Shown in pieces: positions 34,625 to 43,397 of a DNA stretch of 64,000 nt. Both the position numbers and the translations under genes were made by a program. Under the pieces are notes generated by a model. The model was not told the DNA's origin. It saw only the letters and a list, made by a program, of their open reading frames with translations, and did not search any database. Within the stretch, counting starts at the first letter, position 1. Each line of letters starts with the position of its first letter. Origin of the DNA: Bdellovibrionales bacterium. Its GTDB lineage: Bacteria > Bdellovibrionota > Bdellovibrionia > Bdellovibrionales > UBA1609. Where the stretch lies: the NCBI GenBank assembly GCA_016716765.1, contig JADJVA010000025.1:558001-622000 (forward strand), in the 5' to 3' direction.

Positions 34625-35398
34625 ATGGAATGTGGAATTCTTTTAAATGCAGGTATTGATATTGGGCCTCGCGAAGAACTCAGTATTTTTATCGACAAGC
34701 TTCAAATGCCAGTTGCTGAGAAAATTGAAGACTATCCGCTTTGTTTGCTGTGGACTGGAGAGGGATGGGGGCTTGTTTCCCGAGAGTTTTCCAAAATGAA
34801 TCCCTTGGTGATAAATTTTTCGGGAAGAGATTGGCAGCGACGACTCAAAGAAACAGGAAAATCGGGGGACATACTTTCAAAGGCGCTTAAAAAGATAGCA
34901 GGTAATCTTGCAATTGATTCGACGGCAGGGCTGGGGAGAGATACTCTTCATCTTTTGGCGCTTGGTTTTCATGTTGTTGCAATTGAGCGCCACCCCTTGT
35001 TGGTCGAGCTTCTTAAAATTGCTCACAGGCGAGCGATGGCCCAGGAGGATTTTCGAAGCCTTTTTTCTCGTCTTCATATAATTTCGGGAGACGCTACCGA
35101 ATACTTGGACGGACGCTTCGGGAAGTCAAAAAAGCCTGATCTTGTCTTCATGGACCCCATGTTTATACGTGAAGGCAAGTCTGCTTTGAGTGGAAAAGAG
35201 ATGCAGATAGTTCAGGTTCTTATGAATCCAACCCCGCAGGAGGACGTGAAACTTTTGGTTGCCGCCCTGCGAGCCACGGGAGACCGAGTGATTGTGAAAC
35301 GGCCAGTGCTTGCCCCCCCTTTGATGGCCGGTCCGAGGCATAGCCAGAAGGGAAAAAGTGTTCGGTACGACATTTATTTTCCCGGGGATAAATCTTAA
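34625..35398 (+). CDS. rsmJ: 16S rRNA (guanine-1516-N2)-methyltransferase
   Basis: A 257-residue SAM-dependent rRNA methyltransferase of the RsmJ family. The SAM-binding region is DSTAGLGRDTLHLLALG followed by VVAIERHPLLVELL, and the catalytic-like DPMFIREGKSALSGKEMQ closely follows the family's DPMYPxRxKSALxKKEM. RsmJ modifies G1516 in helix 45 of 16S rRNA in E. coli. It lies 5 bases after the UbiA-like gene, so it shares that transcript without an evident functional link. Confidence 0.88.
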   Translation: MECGILLNAGIDIGPREELSIFIDKLQMPVAEKIEDYPLCLLWTGEGWGLVSREFSKMNPLVINFSGRDWQRRLKETGKSGDILSKALKKIAGNLAIDSTAGLGRDTLHLLALGFHVVAIERHPLLVELLKIAHRRAMAQEDFRSLFSRLHIISGDATEYLDGRFGKSKKPDLVFMDPMFIREGKSALSGKEMQIVQVLMNPTPQEDVKLLVAALRATGDRVIVKRPVLAPPLMAGPRHSQKGKSVRYDIYFPGDKS

Positions 35399-35412
35399 TT
35401 CGACTGCATGAA

Positions 35413-36300
35413 TCAGTGAAGATAGAGGCTTGCAAGGTTGATCTTTGAGGAGGGATTGACGAGATTTTGAAGTTCTAGAAAAGCGATCTGCAATTCCGGT
35501 GAGGCCTGGCTTCGTTCAATGAATGAGAAATATCGTCTTAAGTCGGCCAGAGCCTCGTGGTTAAGCCTCATTTTTCTATACAAGAGAGCGCGTCGGGAAA
35601 GAATGGACAGATTGTTGGGTTCGATTTCCAAAAACACACTATAAACGAACAATAACTTTTCCTGGTAGAAGCCCGTCTCAAAAAGCTGCATGAGAAGATT
35701 GAGGTATTGGATAGCAACTTGGCGGCCCGGTAAAATTTCGAGGGAATCAACCTCAACACTTTTTTTGCCGCCGCAATGCTGATTCACAAGATGGGCTAGT
35801 TTTATTTCTGGGACGAGCCTTCCATGGTCGGTCAGATCCACGTAGCAATTTTGACCCGCCTTGACCCATTTTAGCAAATGGGAGAAGGCCGAGTTCACGA
35901 TATAGATTGGCAAATCTAGTTGAGTTGCCAAGTGATTGTAAACAACAGCCAGGACTATGGGATGTCCCATCTTTTGTGTCAGAACAGGGAGGAGAACGAG
36001 ATCTTGAAACATGAGGGGGCAGACTGCGTCAGCCAAGGATCGATTTCGAAAGCCGCGGCGATTAAAGAAATAGTCATTTAAGAGATGAAATCTGCTTTCC
36101 GCACCTAAGTCCGTGCTCAATGCTGACAACTCATAAATCATAAAATTCAAAGCTCGGTTGAGACCCTCTGGGCTTCCTTGTGGATCAAGAATGGCGCTGA
36201 TCCCAATAAGAATTGAAGCCAAAGAAGCGGGTTCTTGGGGACTTAAGCTCTGAAGGTCGAGAGAAAGCTTGGTCCAGGTGATGTGCTGATGACGATGCAT
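35413..36300 (-). CDS. SirB1-like transglutaminase-core/TPR protein
   Basis: A 295-residue cytoplasmic protein of the SirB1 type (Transglut_core2). The segment LNDYFFNRRGFRNR corresponds to the family's YYDPRNSFLNRVLERRRG, followed by the PIVLAVVYNHLATQLDLPIYIVN strand and a HLLKW His. The Cys of true transglutaminases is replaced, as is usual in SirB1 proteins. The C-terminal part (about 200-280) has TPR-like helices. The biochemical role of the family is unclear. It is convergent with rsmJ. Confidence 0.75.
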   Translation of the reverse strand: MHRHQHITWTKLSLDLQSLSPQEPASLASILIGISAILDPQGSPEGLNRALNFMIYELSALSTDLGAESRFHLLNDYFFNRRGFRNRSLADAVCPLMFQDLVLLPVLTQKMGHPIVLAVVYNHLATQLDLPIYIVNSAFSHLLKWVKAGQNCYVDLTDHGRLVPEIKLAHLVNQHCGGKKSVEVDSLEILPGRQVAIQYLNLLMQLFETGFYQEKLLFVYSVFLEIEPNNLSILSRRALLYRKMRLNHEALADLRRYFSFIERSQASPELQIAFLELQNLVNPSSKINLASLYLH

Positions 36301-36477
36301 AAGTAATCGTTATCGGAGGCAAGTAAAACTTTCAAGAACATTAGTGGGGGCTGCGCGGAAATGCGTTTCGATGGGTCTTTTTGGTTAGGTGAAATATTCT
36401 TTGTGAAGTGACAGTCTTTTATATTTTAAGATCCTCACTTAGTTGACATCCTTTGTCGAGGATTTGAGAATCAAGAA

Positions 36478-37377
36478 ATGGCCAAAAAAAGTCCCGAAAA
36501 GAAACTGCAAGAACGAATTGCCCAGCTCGAGCAAGAAATTCTCTCGCGTGAAGAGGATCTCTCTCAGTTTCGTTCTGAATTGGTGACTGCCAATCGTCGT
36601 TTGGAAAGTCTGATTGGGCAGATAAAGGGAGAGTTGGCGACAGTTGAATCTCTGCAGAGGATATTGGTAAAGACCGAGTTTCCAAATATCACCGGCCTGG
36701 AGTTTAGTACGAAGTTTGTACCTAGCCTAGTTTCAGGAGGCGATTACTTTGATATTTTTGAACATGATGACCCCATGCATTTTGGGGTCGTGGCCGCCAG
36801 CTCTTCTGGCTACGCGACTTCAGCTTTGTTTTTATCGGTTCTTTTAAAGATCTCAGGTCGTATGGAGGCCCGCCGCGGTTCGGCACCTCATGAAATTGTG
36901 AATGCCATCGCCGGGGAGCTCATTTCTGGCTTGGGTCCCCAGGATACAATTGATATCTTTTACGGTCTTGTCGATCGCCGCAGTTTTGATCTTCATTATT
37001 GTCGTTTGGGCAATGTATTGGCCGTCGTCCAGGAATTTGCAACAGGAGAGCTCACGTCTCTGCCTTTATCGGGGCCGGCCATTGAGCGAAATTTTTTGCC
37101 CATGGCCGAAAGCCACAAGCTGGCACTTAGTCCTGGAGACCGTTTGGCTGTGTGTACCCGCGGAGTGTTAGAAGCCGCAAATAGTGCGGGTGAATCATTT
37201 GGGGTTGAAAGAGTTTTAAAATCTATCATCGCAGGACCAAAACGGGGCGTACATGAAATTAGAAATCGAATTTTGTATGAGGTCCAGAAGTACTCTGGAT
37301 TGAATGAGCCTCGGAGAGATCAGACGATTGTTGTGGCTGAAGTCAAAGAGCGAGTCATTAAATTAGCTCGACCCTGA
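36478..37377 (+). CDS. SpoIIE/RsbU-type PP2C phosphatase domain with missing metal ligands
   Basis: A 299-residue protein with an N-terminal coiled coil (about 5-62, Glu/Leu rich) and a SpoIIE-type PP2C domain (about 70-295). The first metal motif SGGDYFDIF (86-94) is kept and a C-terminal RRDQTIVV (279-286) carries one Asp. But where active enzymes have GDVSGxG this reads AASSSGYAT (106-114), and the TDG of the third motif reads TRGVLEA (227-233). Two conserved Asp are thus absent, suggesting a pseudophosphatase acting as binding partner in signalling. No sensor or anti-sigma partner is adjacent. A GAGG site lies upstream of the ATG. Confidence 0.82.
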   Translation: MAKKSPEKKLQERIAQLEQEILSREEDLSQFRSELVTANRRLESLIGQIKGELATVESLQRILVKTEFPNITGLEFSTKFVPSLVSGGDYFDIFEHDDPMHFGVVAASSSGYATSALFLSVLLKISGRMEARRGSAPHEIVNAIAGELISGLGPQDTIDIFYGLVDRRSFDLHYCRLGNVLAVVQEFATGELTSLPLSGPAIERNFLPMAESHKLALSPGDRLAVCTRGVLEAANSAGESFGVERVLKSIIAGPKRGVHEIRNRILYEVQKYSGLNEPRRDQTIVVAEVKERVIKLARP

Positions 37378-37554
37378 TGAGTTCAAGCATACGACGCGGG
37401 TCATCGCATCATTCTTTCACTAGAGAAAGATTTCGACTAGCCCTTGAGGCTGTAGCTCTTTAAATGTTAATGGTGATTCGCTAAACTAGGCTCTGTGGTC
37501 TGATTTTTTGGTTGGCCGAGGTTATTTACACCAGTGAGCGAAAGGGTATGAGCT

Positions 37555-38691
37555 ATGTCGGATGGAACTTATGAAGGTGCTGTTGATCGTGGTCTCGAAG
37601 GAGTTGTGGCATGTACGACGGCGGTCTCATCCATAGTTGATGTGACTCTGTGCTTTCGTGGGTATTCAATTGAGGATCTCGCCGAAAATTCAAATTTTGA
37701 AGAAGTGTCATACCTACTGTGGAATGGTCGATTGCCTGATGCGAGAGAATTGGAGACCTTTTCAAGAGAAATAAATCAGCGGATGAAACTTGAGGCTGAT
37801 TTGGTTAAACAGCTTCAGGCCTTGCCAACGAAGGGTGTTCATCCTATGGCCTGGCTGAGGACGGCTACATCTATGTTGGCACTTTGGGACAATGAAGCTC
37901 AAAGTGAATCTGATGAGGCCAGAAAACGCGTCGGAATGAAACTTTTGGCCCGAATGGGAACTCTTGTTGCTCTTTTTGAGCGAACACGTCAGGGCAAAGG
38001 TTATGTGGAGCCCCGTGCAGGAAAAAGTATCGCATGGAACTTCTTGTACATGATGACAGGAGAGGAACCTGATTCCGACTTCGTGAAGGTGTTAGATGTT
38101 TGTTTGATTCTTCACGCAGACCACGAACTCAATTGTTCAGCATTTTCTGCTCGAGTGACGTCTTCCTCATTGAGTGATATTTATTCAGCTATCACGTCAG
38201 CAATTGGAACTCTCAAAGGCCCCCTTCACGGAGGAGCCAATGAACAAGTCATGAAAATGCTTATTGAGATTGGCACTCTCGATAAAGCAAGAACTTGGGT
38301 CAAAGAGGCCTTGTCTCAAAAGAAGAAGGTGATGGGATTTGGACACCGAGTGTATAAAAATGGCGACCCAAGAGCAAAGATTCTGAGCCAAATGAGTCGA
38401 ACACTGACTCTAAAAACTGGTCAACCTCATCTCTATGAAATGTCCAAGTTGATTCATGAAACAGTAGAAGGTGACAAGGGTTTGCTGCCAAATGTGGATT
38501 TTTATTCCGCGACAGTTTACTACAGCATGGGGATACCGATTGATCTTTACACTCCTATTTTTGCCGTTTCGAGGGTGAGTGGTTGGATGGCTCATATTTA
38601 CGAACAGTACGCCAACAATCGTATTTATCGTCCGCGCGGGCAGTGGACGGGCAAAACAGGATTGTATTGGGCCCCTCTCAGCAAACGATAA
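37555..38691 (+). CDS. gltA: citrate synthase
   Basis: A 378-residue citrate synthase condensing acetyl-CoA and oxaloacetate. Catalytic residues are His225 in GPLHGGANE, His264 in GFGHRVYKNGDP and Asp315 in NVDFYSATVYYSMGIP. The length and start (GLEGVVACTTAVSSI) are those of the short, dimer-type enzymes; 2-methylcitrate synthase is a close alternative but no prp genes are nearby. It is monocistronic, with 177 bases upstream and 329 downstream free of genes. Confidence 0.93.
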   Translation: MSDGTYEGAVDRGLEGVVACTTAVSSIVDVTLCFRGYSIEDLAENSNFEEVSYLLWNGRLPDARELETFSREINQRMKLEADLVKQLQALPTKGVHPMAWLRTATSMLALWDNEAQSESDEARKRVGMKLLARMGTLVALFERTRQGKGYVEPRAGKSIAWNFLYMMTGEEPDSDFVKVLDVCLILHADHELNCSAFSARVTSSSLSDIYSAITSAIGTLKGPLHGGANEQVMKMLIEIGTLDKARTWVKEALSQKKKVMGFGHRVYKNGDPRAKILSQMSRTLTLKTGQPHLYEMSKLIHETVEGDKGLLPNVDFYSATVYYSMGIPIDLYTPIFAVSRVSGWMAHIYEQYANNRIYRPRGQWTGKTGLYWAPLSKR

Positions 38692-39020
38692 TCATTTGGC
38701 CGGGTTTTAAACGATCTTTTTTGCTGACAAATTTTTCTCAAGTTGAAATGTCTTAGCAGGACTTTACAAATCCAATTTAAAATCCAATTCATACATAATT
38801 GGGTCTCTATGTCTCGGAGTGAACCGGCCATGGTTCATAAGTGGGAAACAATGTTGCAACATTGGAAGCACTCCCCTCGCTCTTATTGAGATCTGGACCA
38901 GCACTTCGAAAATCGAGCATTTCGATGTAAACAAAACGGCTTTTCGTTGAGAGATCCCCTAAGTTCCAGCCAATAACAATCCGAAGAGATGGTGAGATTG
39001 GGTAATAGCAAGGGGCTTGA
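38692..39020. other. intergenic gap with a 16-bp perfect palindrome
   Basis: No gene recognised. A perfect palindrome CAATGTTGCAACATTG occupies 38849-38864, and a partial one (GAACC...GGTTC, 38821-38836) precedes it. They lie about 160-200 bases upstream of the PilZ gene and could be operator sites, but there is no proof. Confidence 0.4.
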
Positions 39021-39704
39021 GTGCAAAAAATTTTACTTCATTGCAGTTCTATCTCTGAGGCCGAAACGCTGCGTGCGGCTTTAGAAACAAGACTTCCCTA
39101 CCCTGTGCATTTATCTTTTGATGAGAAAACGGCTCTTTCCATTGTGCAGAACAGGGCCATTCATCTCCTGGCCTACGAGACAAATGAGTTCAGCGAAAAG
39201 GATCTCGACTTCACGATGAGCCTCAAACGAGCGGGATTCAATGCTCCGACTTTGGTTCTTTCTGAAAAGGTGGGTCCTGATAAATTGATCGACACCGGCG
39301 ATCAAAAACTATTTTTCCTGGGTAAACCCTTCGATGAGAAGGCTTTTGTCGGTGTTGCCAAAAAATTGATGGTATCGCGAACCTTGGTCCAGCAGAAACA
39401 CAAACGATTTCCTACCTTGCAATCCGCAGTGCTTGAGACTTTTATGTCTGGGGAAATGCTTCCTTCGCAGATTTGTAACCTGAGCGCCGGGGGCGCTTAT
39501 TGTGAATTTCTCGGAAAAATCGGAGTTTCAGTTGGAGATCTGGTGAAGTTAAAAATTCGCCTGCAAGAGGTCAACCGTGATTATGTGATGAACGCAAAAG
39601 TTGTTTGGTTAACTCGAAATGGCTCATCGATAGGTGGAATTGGTGTCGGCGTAAAGTTCATAAAATACGATGACATCTACCGGCAATTGATGGAAAAAGT
39701 CTGA
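39021..39704 (+). CDS. receiver-like plus PilZ domain protein
   Basis: A 227-residue cytoplasmic protein. The first 115 residues follow a receiver-like alternation of strands and helices (ILLHCSSISEAETL, IHLLAYET, APTLVLSEK, LFFLGKPFDEKAF), but the usual DD pair and acceptor Asp are missing. Residues about 128-225 look like a PilZ domain: KHKRFPT, NLSAGGAYCEF and GIGVGVKFI resemble the RxxxR, (D/N)xSxxG and G-x-x-F elements that bind cyclic-di-GMP, though the first basic motif is weak. Probably a c-di-GMP effector. The GTG start has AGGGG upstream. The frame is shared with the next gene after a TGA. Confidence 0.7.
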   Translation: MQKILLHCSSISEAETLRAALETRLPYPVHLSFDEKTALSIVQNRAIHLLAYETNEFSEKDLDFTMSLKRAGFNAPTLVLSEKVGPDKLIDTGDQKLFFLGKPFDEKAFVGVAKKLMVSRTLVQQKHKRFPTLQSAVLETFMSGEMLPSQICNLSAGGAYCEFLGKIGVSVGDLVKLKIRLQEVNRDYVMNAKVVWLTRNGSSIGGIGVGVKFIKYDDIYRQLMEKV

Positions 39705-39746
39705 TTTATTTTTCCTGGGCATAAAACCCAGAGATGGAAGCATAAT

Positions 39747-40460
39747 CTGAAATCTACAATTTTAGCAGAAATCAGCTCCTCGATACTTTGTCTCACATTT
39801 AGTCATCCGGATAGGGCCAATGCCTTTGGAGTTCAGCAAGCAGAGGAGCTATTAGGAATCCTTGATCACTACTCAGCTCAGTTTAGTGGTGTTCTCTTCC
39901 AATCTGGGAATAAAAAATTCTTTTGCGCTGGCGGTAACCTACGTTTCTATGCGGCCCAGAAAAAAAAGAGCGAGGGGATTTTAGCAAATCGGCGCATTCG
40001 AAGTGCATTGAAGACATTTTCTGAGCTCGCTCAACCAAAAGTGGCACTTGTTAGTGGAGACTGCTTCGGCGGAGGCTTAGAGTTATTGAGTTCTTTTGAT
40101 CATGTCATTTCATCACCACAGGCCTATTTCGGATTTTGGCAGAGGCGCATAGGTCTTAGCTTTGGTTGGGGAGGAGGGACTCGCTGGAGTGAAAAGAACA
40201 ATCGCGGAAATATTTTAAAGCTAGCTTTAGAGGCGAGATCTATTTGTAGTGAAGAGGCGAAAAATCTAGGACTTATACACCAAATTGTTCTTGATGAGAG
40301 ACTTTATGAGGAAGGAAAAAAATGGCTCAACTCAGCAATGCAGTGGCCTGAAGAATCCTTGCTCGGCCTGAGGCAGTGGACCCCTTCAAGAGAAACAAAG
40401 ATATTTGAAAATCTTTGGAATAGCTCCAGCCATAAGGTTGCCCTACAGCGGTATCGATAA
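39747..40460 (+). CDS. enoyl-CoA hydratase/isomerase family protein, start unclear
   Basis: About 237 residues of crotonase-fold sequence. The N-terminal part is readable as ISSSILCLTFSHPDRANAFG and GVLFQSGNKKFFCAGGNLRF (oxyanion strand), followed by PKVALVSGDCFGGGLELLSSFD. Catalytic Glu positions cannot be assigned safely, so the reaction is unknown. The frame is open from the preceding TGA, but between there and 40008 it has no ATG, GTG or TTG; a CTG at 39747 is the best-placed near-cognate start. An ATG in another frame at 39734 stops after three codons, so a small frameshift near 39740 is possible. No CoA-pathway genes adjoin. Confidence 0.62.
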   Translation: MKSTILAEISSSILCLTFSHPDRANAFGVQQAEELLGILDHYSAQFSGVLFQSGNKKFFCAGGNLRFYAAQKKKSEGILANRRIRSALKTFSELAQPKVALVSGDCFGGGLELLSSFDHVISSPQAYFGFWQRRIGLSFGWGGGTRWSEKNNRGNILKLALEARSICSEEAKNLGLIHQIVLDERLYEEGKKWLNSAMQWPEESLLGLRQWTPSRETKIFENLWNSSSHKVALQRYR

Positions 40461-40464
40461 TCAT

Positions 40465-41229
40465 TTAGAGACAATCGATGTATTCTTGAATTGAAAATCT
40501 TCCTTCAATGGTACGCTTTATTTTATAAAGTGAAAAAATCGGAGTGTTTTCGTCAAATTCGATTATGGATTTAAGAATTTTAAAGTACCTCGGAAAATCA
40601 GTTTTTTTGGATTTACTTGCCGTCAGAATCTCATGAGTGTGGATAGTGAGGCTTGCCCATACCGTCGCAAAGATGCTCTTAAGATAGATTTGATCTGAAG
40701 CTATCTGAGCTTGGTGGGAGCTTGGATGTTCAAATAAAATTTTCCTCATTGATTCAGCTTTTACAATTGCTTGGGGGTATAGGTCTAATATCAGTGTCGT
40801 CACAGAGTTTTGAGAATCTGTGTGTTCGTGTTGGTGGTGACCTGCCTGACCCGCATCAACATGGGCATGGGCATGGGATTCCCCATTCTCGTCTCTCGCT
40901 GTAGATTTAACATTCTTACTCCTGTCCAATTCGCTTTTCAGTTTATCCAGGACAGTTTCCCAACGCTGGCTGAGATATTTCGGCAGATGTTCTCGACTTT
41001 TTAACCAGGCATCTTTGGGAGAAAGTGCAGCTGGCTCTTGAGTCAAATGTCCTCGGCAGGTGTGAGGTTGTGACTGAGGATGATCATGTTTGTGAAGCTT
41101 GTTGTGGCCATGATGGTCATGATTGTGGGCACTGGCGCTCCAGGAAATCAGAAAGTAAGCCAGGAGAGGGCAGAGGGGCTTTGCAAAAAAAATAGCGGAA
41201 AGACGCCTCGTTTGCGGGCAGAAAATCAT
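40465..41229 (-). CDS. His-rich exported protein, unknown
   Basis: A 254-residue protein with a signal peptide (hydrophobic about 11-32, cut after SASA) and two His-rich stretches: HNHDHHGHNKLHKHDH at the mature N-terminus and HAHAHVDAGQAGHHQHEH in the middle. Such runs usually bind Zn, Ni, Cu or Co. The rest is helical and charged. The ATG at 41229 overlaps the TGA of the upstream gene (ATGA) and has a GGAAGG site, so translation is coupled. Periplasmic metal buffering or delivery is an inference. It ends 5 bases from the convergent hydratase-like gene. Confidence 0.65.
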   Translation of the reverse strand: MIFCPQTRRLSAIFFAKPLCPLLAYFLISWSASAHNHDHHGHNKLHKHDHPQSQPHTCRGHLTQEPAALSPKDAWLKSREHLPKYLSQRWETVLDKLKSELDRSKNVKSTARDENGESHAHAHVDAGQAGHHQHEHTDSQNSVTTLILDLYPQAIVKAESMRKILFEHPSSHQAQIASDQIYLKSIFATVWASLTIHTHEILTASKSKKTDFPRYFKILKSIIEFDENTPIFSLYKIKRTIEGRFSIQEYIDCL

Positions 41230-43049
41230 AAATAAGCCTTCCATAGATCTTCGCATCGTAGCTTTGGCTTCAAAAATGGAATCCATGAATAGACCGTTTT
41301 CTTTTGAGCCCAGGGGGCGTAAGTCAAAAGCTGATGATTAGCGAGTTTCAGTTCGGTGAGTTTGTCAGCGAGAGGAGAATGTTCCTGGAGAATAGAACCA
41401 AGCTTGTCCAGATGGCGAAATATCCTCATTAGGGATTCCATGGCTTCGTATTTATACTGAGAAAGAAAAAGAGGCTTTTTTGTCACGGAGGCAACTCTTA
41501 AAAAATCGGAATATTCGTAGATAAATTTGACCAATCTTCCTCCACGAGTTCGCAAGCTGGACATTTCCATAATTTGTCCAAGCCAGTTCTTTTCTATGTC
41601 CGGTTCCTGTTGGTCCATTTGCCACTTGATCATTTGATACATAAATCCAACTAATGTTTGCTCTATAATCAGAGTGTGCAGATATCTCTGAGCAGGCGGA
41701 ACTGAGTGGTCAAAAATTGTTTCAACGTCAGTCAGCAAGCTTTGGATCAGAATCTTTCTATTCTCTCTTTCCAGGAGTCCCTCTCCTGTCTCAGCATGGC
41801 TGGAGCCAATCGAATACTCGTTGGCGAGTCCCTCGATGATTTGATTTTTTGAGACTCTTGAACCAGATGAAATAGAAAATTGGGCCGAAGAGGGGGTGTC
41901 GCCTCGGGGAGGAGAAGATTCTTGACTGATCATTCCTCGATGCAAGAGCCCTTCTTGGACGGCAATGATCCATAGCATTTGATGATTTAATGCCGGATCT
42001 ATGCCGTCCTCACTTCTCAAAAAGGTGGAATACCCTCTTTGCCTTGCTCTCAGAAAGAGCAGCCTCTTTTTTCTCAGACCAAGATAAACTCGACGATCAA
42101 GAGACGAAATCTTTTGTAGACGGTGATTTAGGATTCTCTTTCTTTTTAGCAGGCTTTGATTTTCGGGCTGTTCGGTGAGTTGAGAATCGATTTCAGAGAT
42201 TTCTTTTGCGAGAGGTTCTGCTTTGCTTTTAAGATATTCCAACCAAAGCCGACGTTTGCTTTTTCCAATAAAACCCCACCAGCGATTGGAACCCTCGGCA
42301 TCCAGTATCTTGATTCCCGCCTCGTCCAATTCAAAAGGGCCAAATTCAAAGGAGACTCTTTTCTGGGCTCTTTTTACGGCTTGGGAAGCAAACCAATATC
42401 TCCAAGAGGTTTGGGCTGAGCCTGTCCCCAAACGGTTTGACCAGGAAGGGATTCTATAGGCCACCTGCAAATGTCGGGTCCAGAAAAGTATAACAGCGTC
42501 AATTGCCGTGCAGACAACATGGACGCCGGCACCCCCAATGAGTTTGGATGCCACTGTTTCTGCAACTTCGCTTGCGACTTTCACAAGGAGAGCTACCGTT
42601 CCAAATTGAGCTCCAATTTCTGCTGTTGATTCAGCAACTTGTCCGAGACTGCGACCCAAAGGAATAGCAATTTTTGTCTGAAAAAAACCTCTGGCAACAA
42701 CGTCTTCGGCCTCCCGAAGGAGCTCTTCTTCGCTGGTAAATTCGCATTGCACGCAATCGCGAGCGAGTTCAGTCTGATAAATGCGAACCCATGCACGCAC
42801 GAGTTGCCAGAAATGAGAATTGAGATGAATTCGCTCATTTCCAAGCATCAAGAAGGCCTCAGATTTGTTTTTGTCATGGTTCTCATCCATGATTTTAGGG
42901 CTTAAACTTGCGCTGAGCTGGTAGAGTTCAACAATGGCCTGGATATTAAACGTATCTGAAGGCTCGTGCTCCTCGTGAGCCAGCGACATTTGAAATGACA
43001 GAAGACAAAGAAATAAAGAAGAGATCAGAATTCTAGGGCCCAGACCCAT
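41226..43049 (-). CDS. large exported protein, unknown, upstream partner of the His-rich protein
   Basis: A 607-residue protein beginning MGLGPRILISSLFLCLLSFQ, a signal peptide ending in SLA before HEEHEPSD, so the mature N-terminus is also His/Glu rich. A region around residues 170-225 (IGAQFGTVALLVKVASEV, VHVVCTAIDAVILFW) is hydrophobic and may cross or lie in a membrane; the remainder is helical and charged with many Arg/Lys. No domain recognised. The frame also opens at GTG 43124, which would bury the signal peptide. It is translationally coupled to the His-rich gene and divergent from the ankyrin operon. Confidence 0.6.
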   Translation of the reverse strand: MGLGPRILISSLFLCLLSFQMSLAHEEHEPSDTFNIQAIVELYQLSASLSPKIMDENHDKNKSEAFLMLGNERIHLNSHFWQLVRAWVRIYQTELARDCVQCEFTSEEELLREAEDVVARGFFQTKIAIPLGRSLGQVAESTAEIGAQFGTVALLVKVASEVAETVASKLIGGAGVHVVCTAIDAVILFWTRHLQVAYRIPSWSNRLGTGSAQTSWRYWFASQAVKRAQKRVSFEFGPFELDEAGIKILDAEGSNRWWGFIGKSKRRLWLEYLKSKAEPLAKEISEIDSQLTEQPENQSLLKRKRILNHRLQKISSLDRRVYLGLRKKRLLFLRARQRGYSTFLRSEDGIDPALNHQMLWIIAVQEGLLHRGMISQESSPPRGDTPSSAQFSISSGSRVSKNQIIEGLANEYSIGSSHAETGEGLLERENRKILIQSLLTDVETIFDHSVPPAQRYLHTLIIEQTLVGFMYQMIKWQMDQQEPDIEKNWLGQIMEMSSLRTRGGRLVKFIYEYSDFLRVASVTKKPLFLSQYKYEAMESLMRIFRHLDKLGSILQEHSPLADKLTELKLANHQLLTYAPWAQKKTVYSWIPFLKPKLRCEDLWKAYL

Positions 43050-43397
43050 GATGTGTGGATTTGCGTTCACTTCTTTATAACTTTCCCTTGTATCTTGAAG
43101 CTTCTTAAAAAATGAAGAACTCACTTACCGTCATTTCGTGAGCTAGGGCAAGAGGTTTGATAAGAGGATCATAAAAGGATCTAAAATCAGGCAAAATTTG
43201 GCTCAAATTTGCAATAGATTTAGTTCCCATTCATTGCCTATTCAGTTCGTGTGCAGGTGGTTTTCATTGAGGGCCAATGTTTGCCTGCCCGTGTTTTAGC
43301 GTGTTAGGGCTTGAGCATGTGCAAAAAAATGAATGAACTCACATCCGAAAAAGATCATGGTAAAAAGGATAAATTTAAAGAATGGAGAGGGTTGAAA
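43050..43397. promoter_or_regulatory. divergent intergenic region with imperfect inverted repeat
   Basis: Separates the His-rich pair (minus) from the ankyrin operon (plus). GCAAAATTTG-GCT-CAAATTTGC at 43191-43212 is a near-perfect inverted repeat with one extra A, placed where a shared regulator could bind. No clear -35/-10 pair was identified. Confidence 0.35.
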
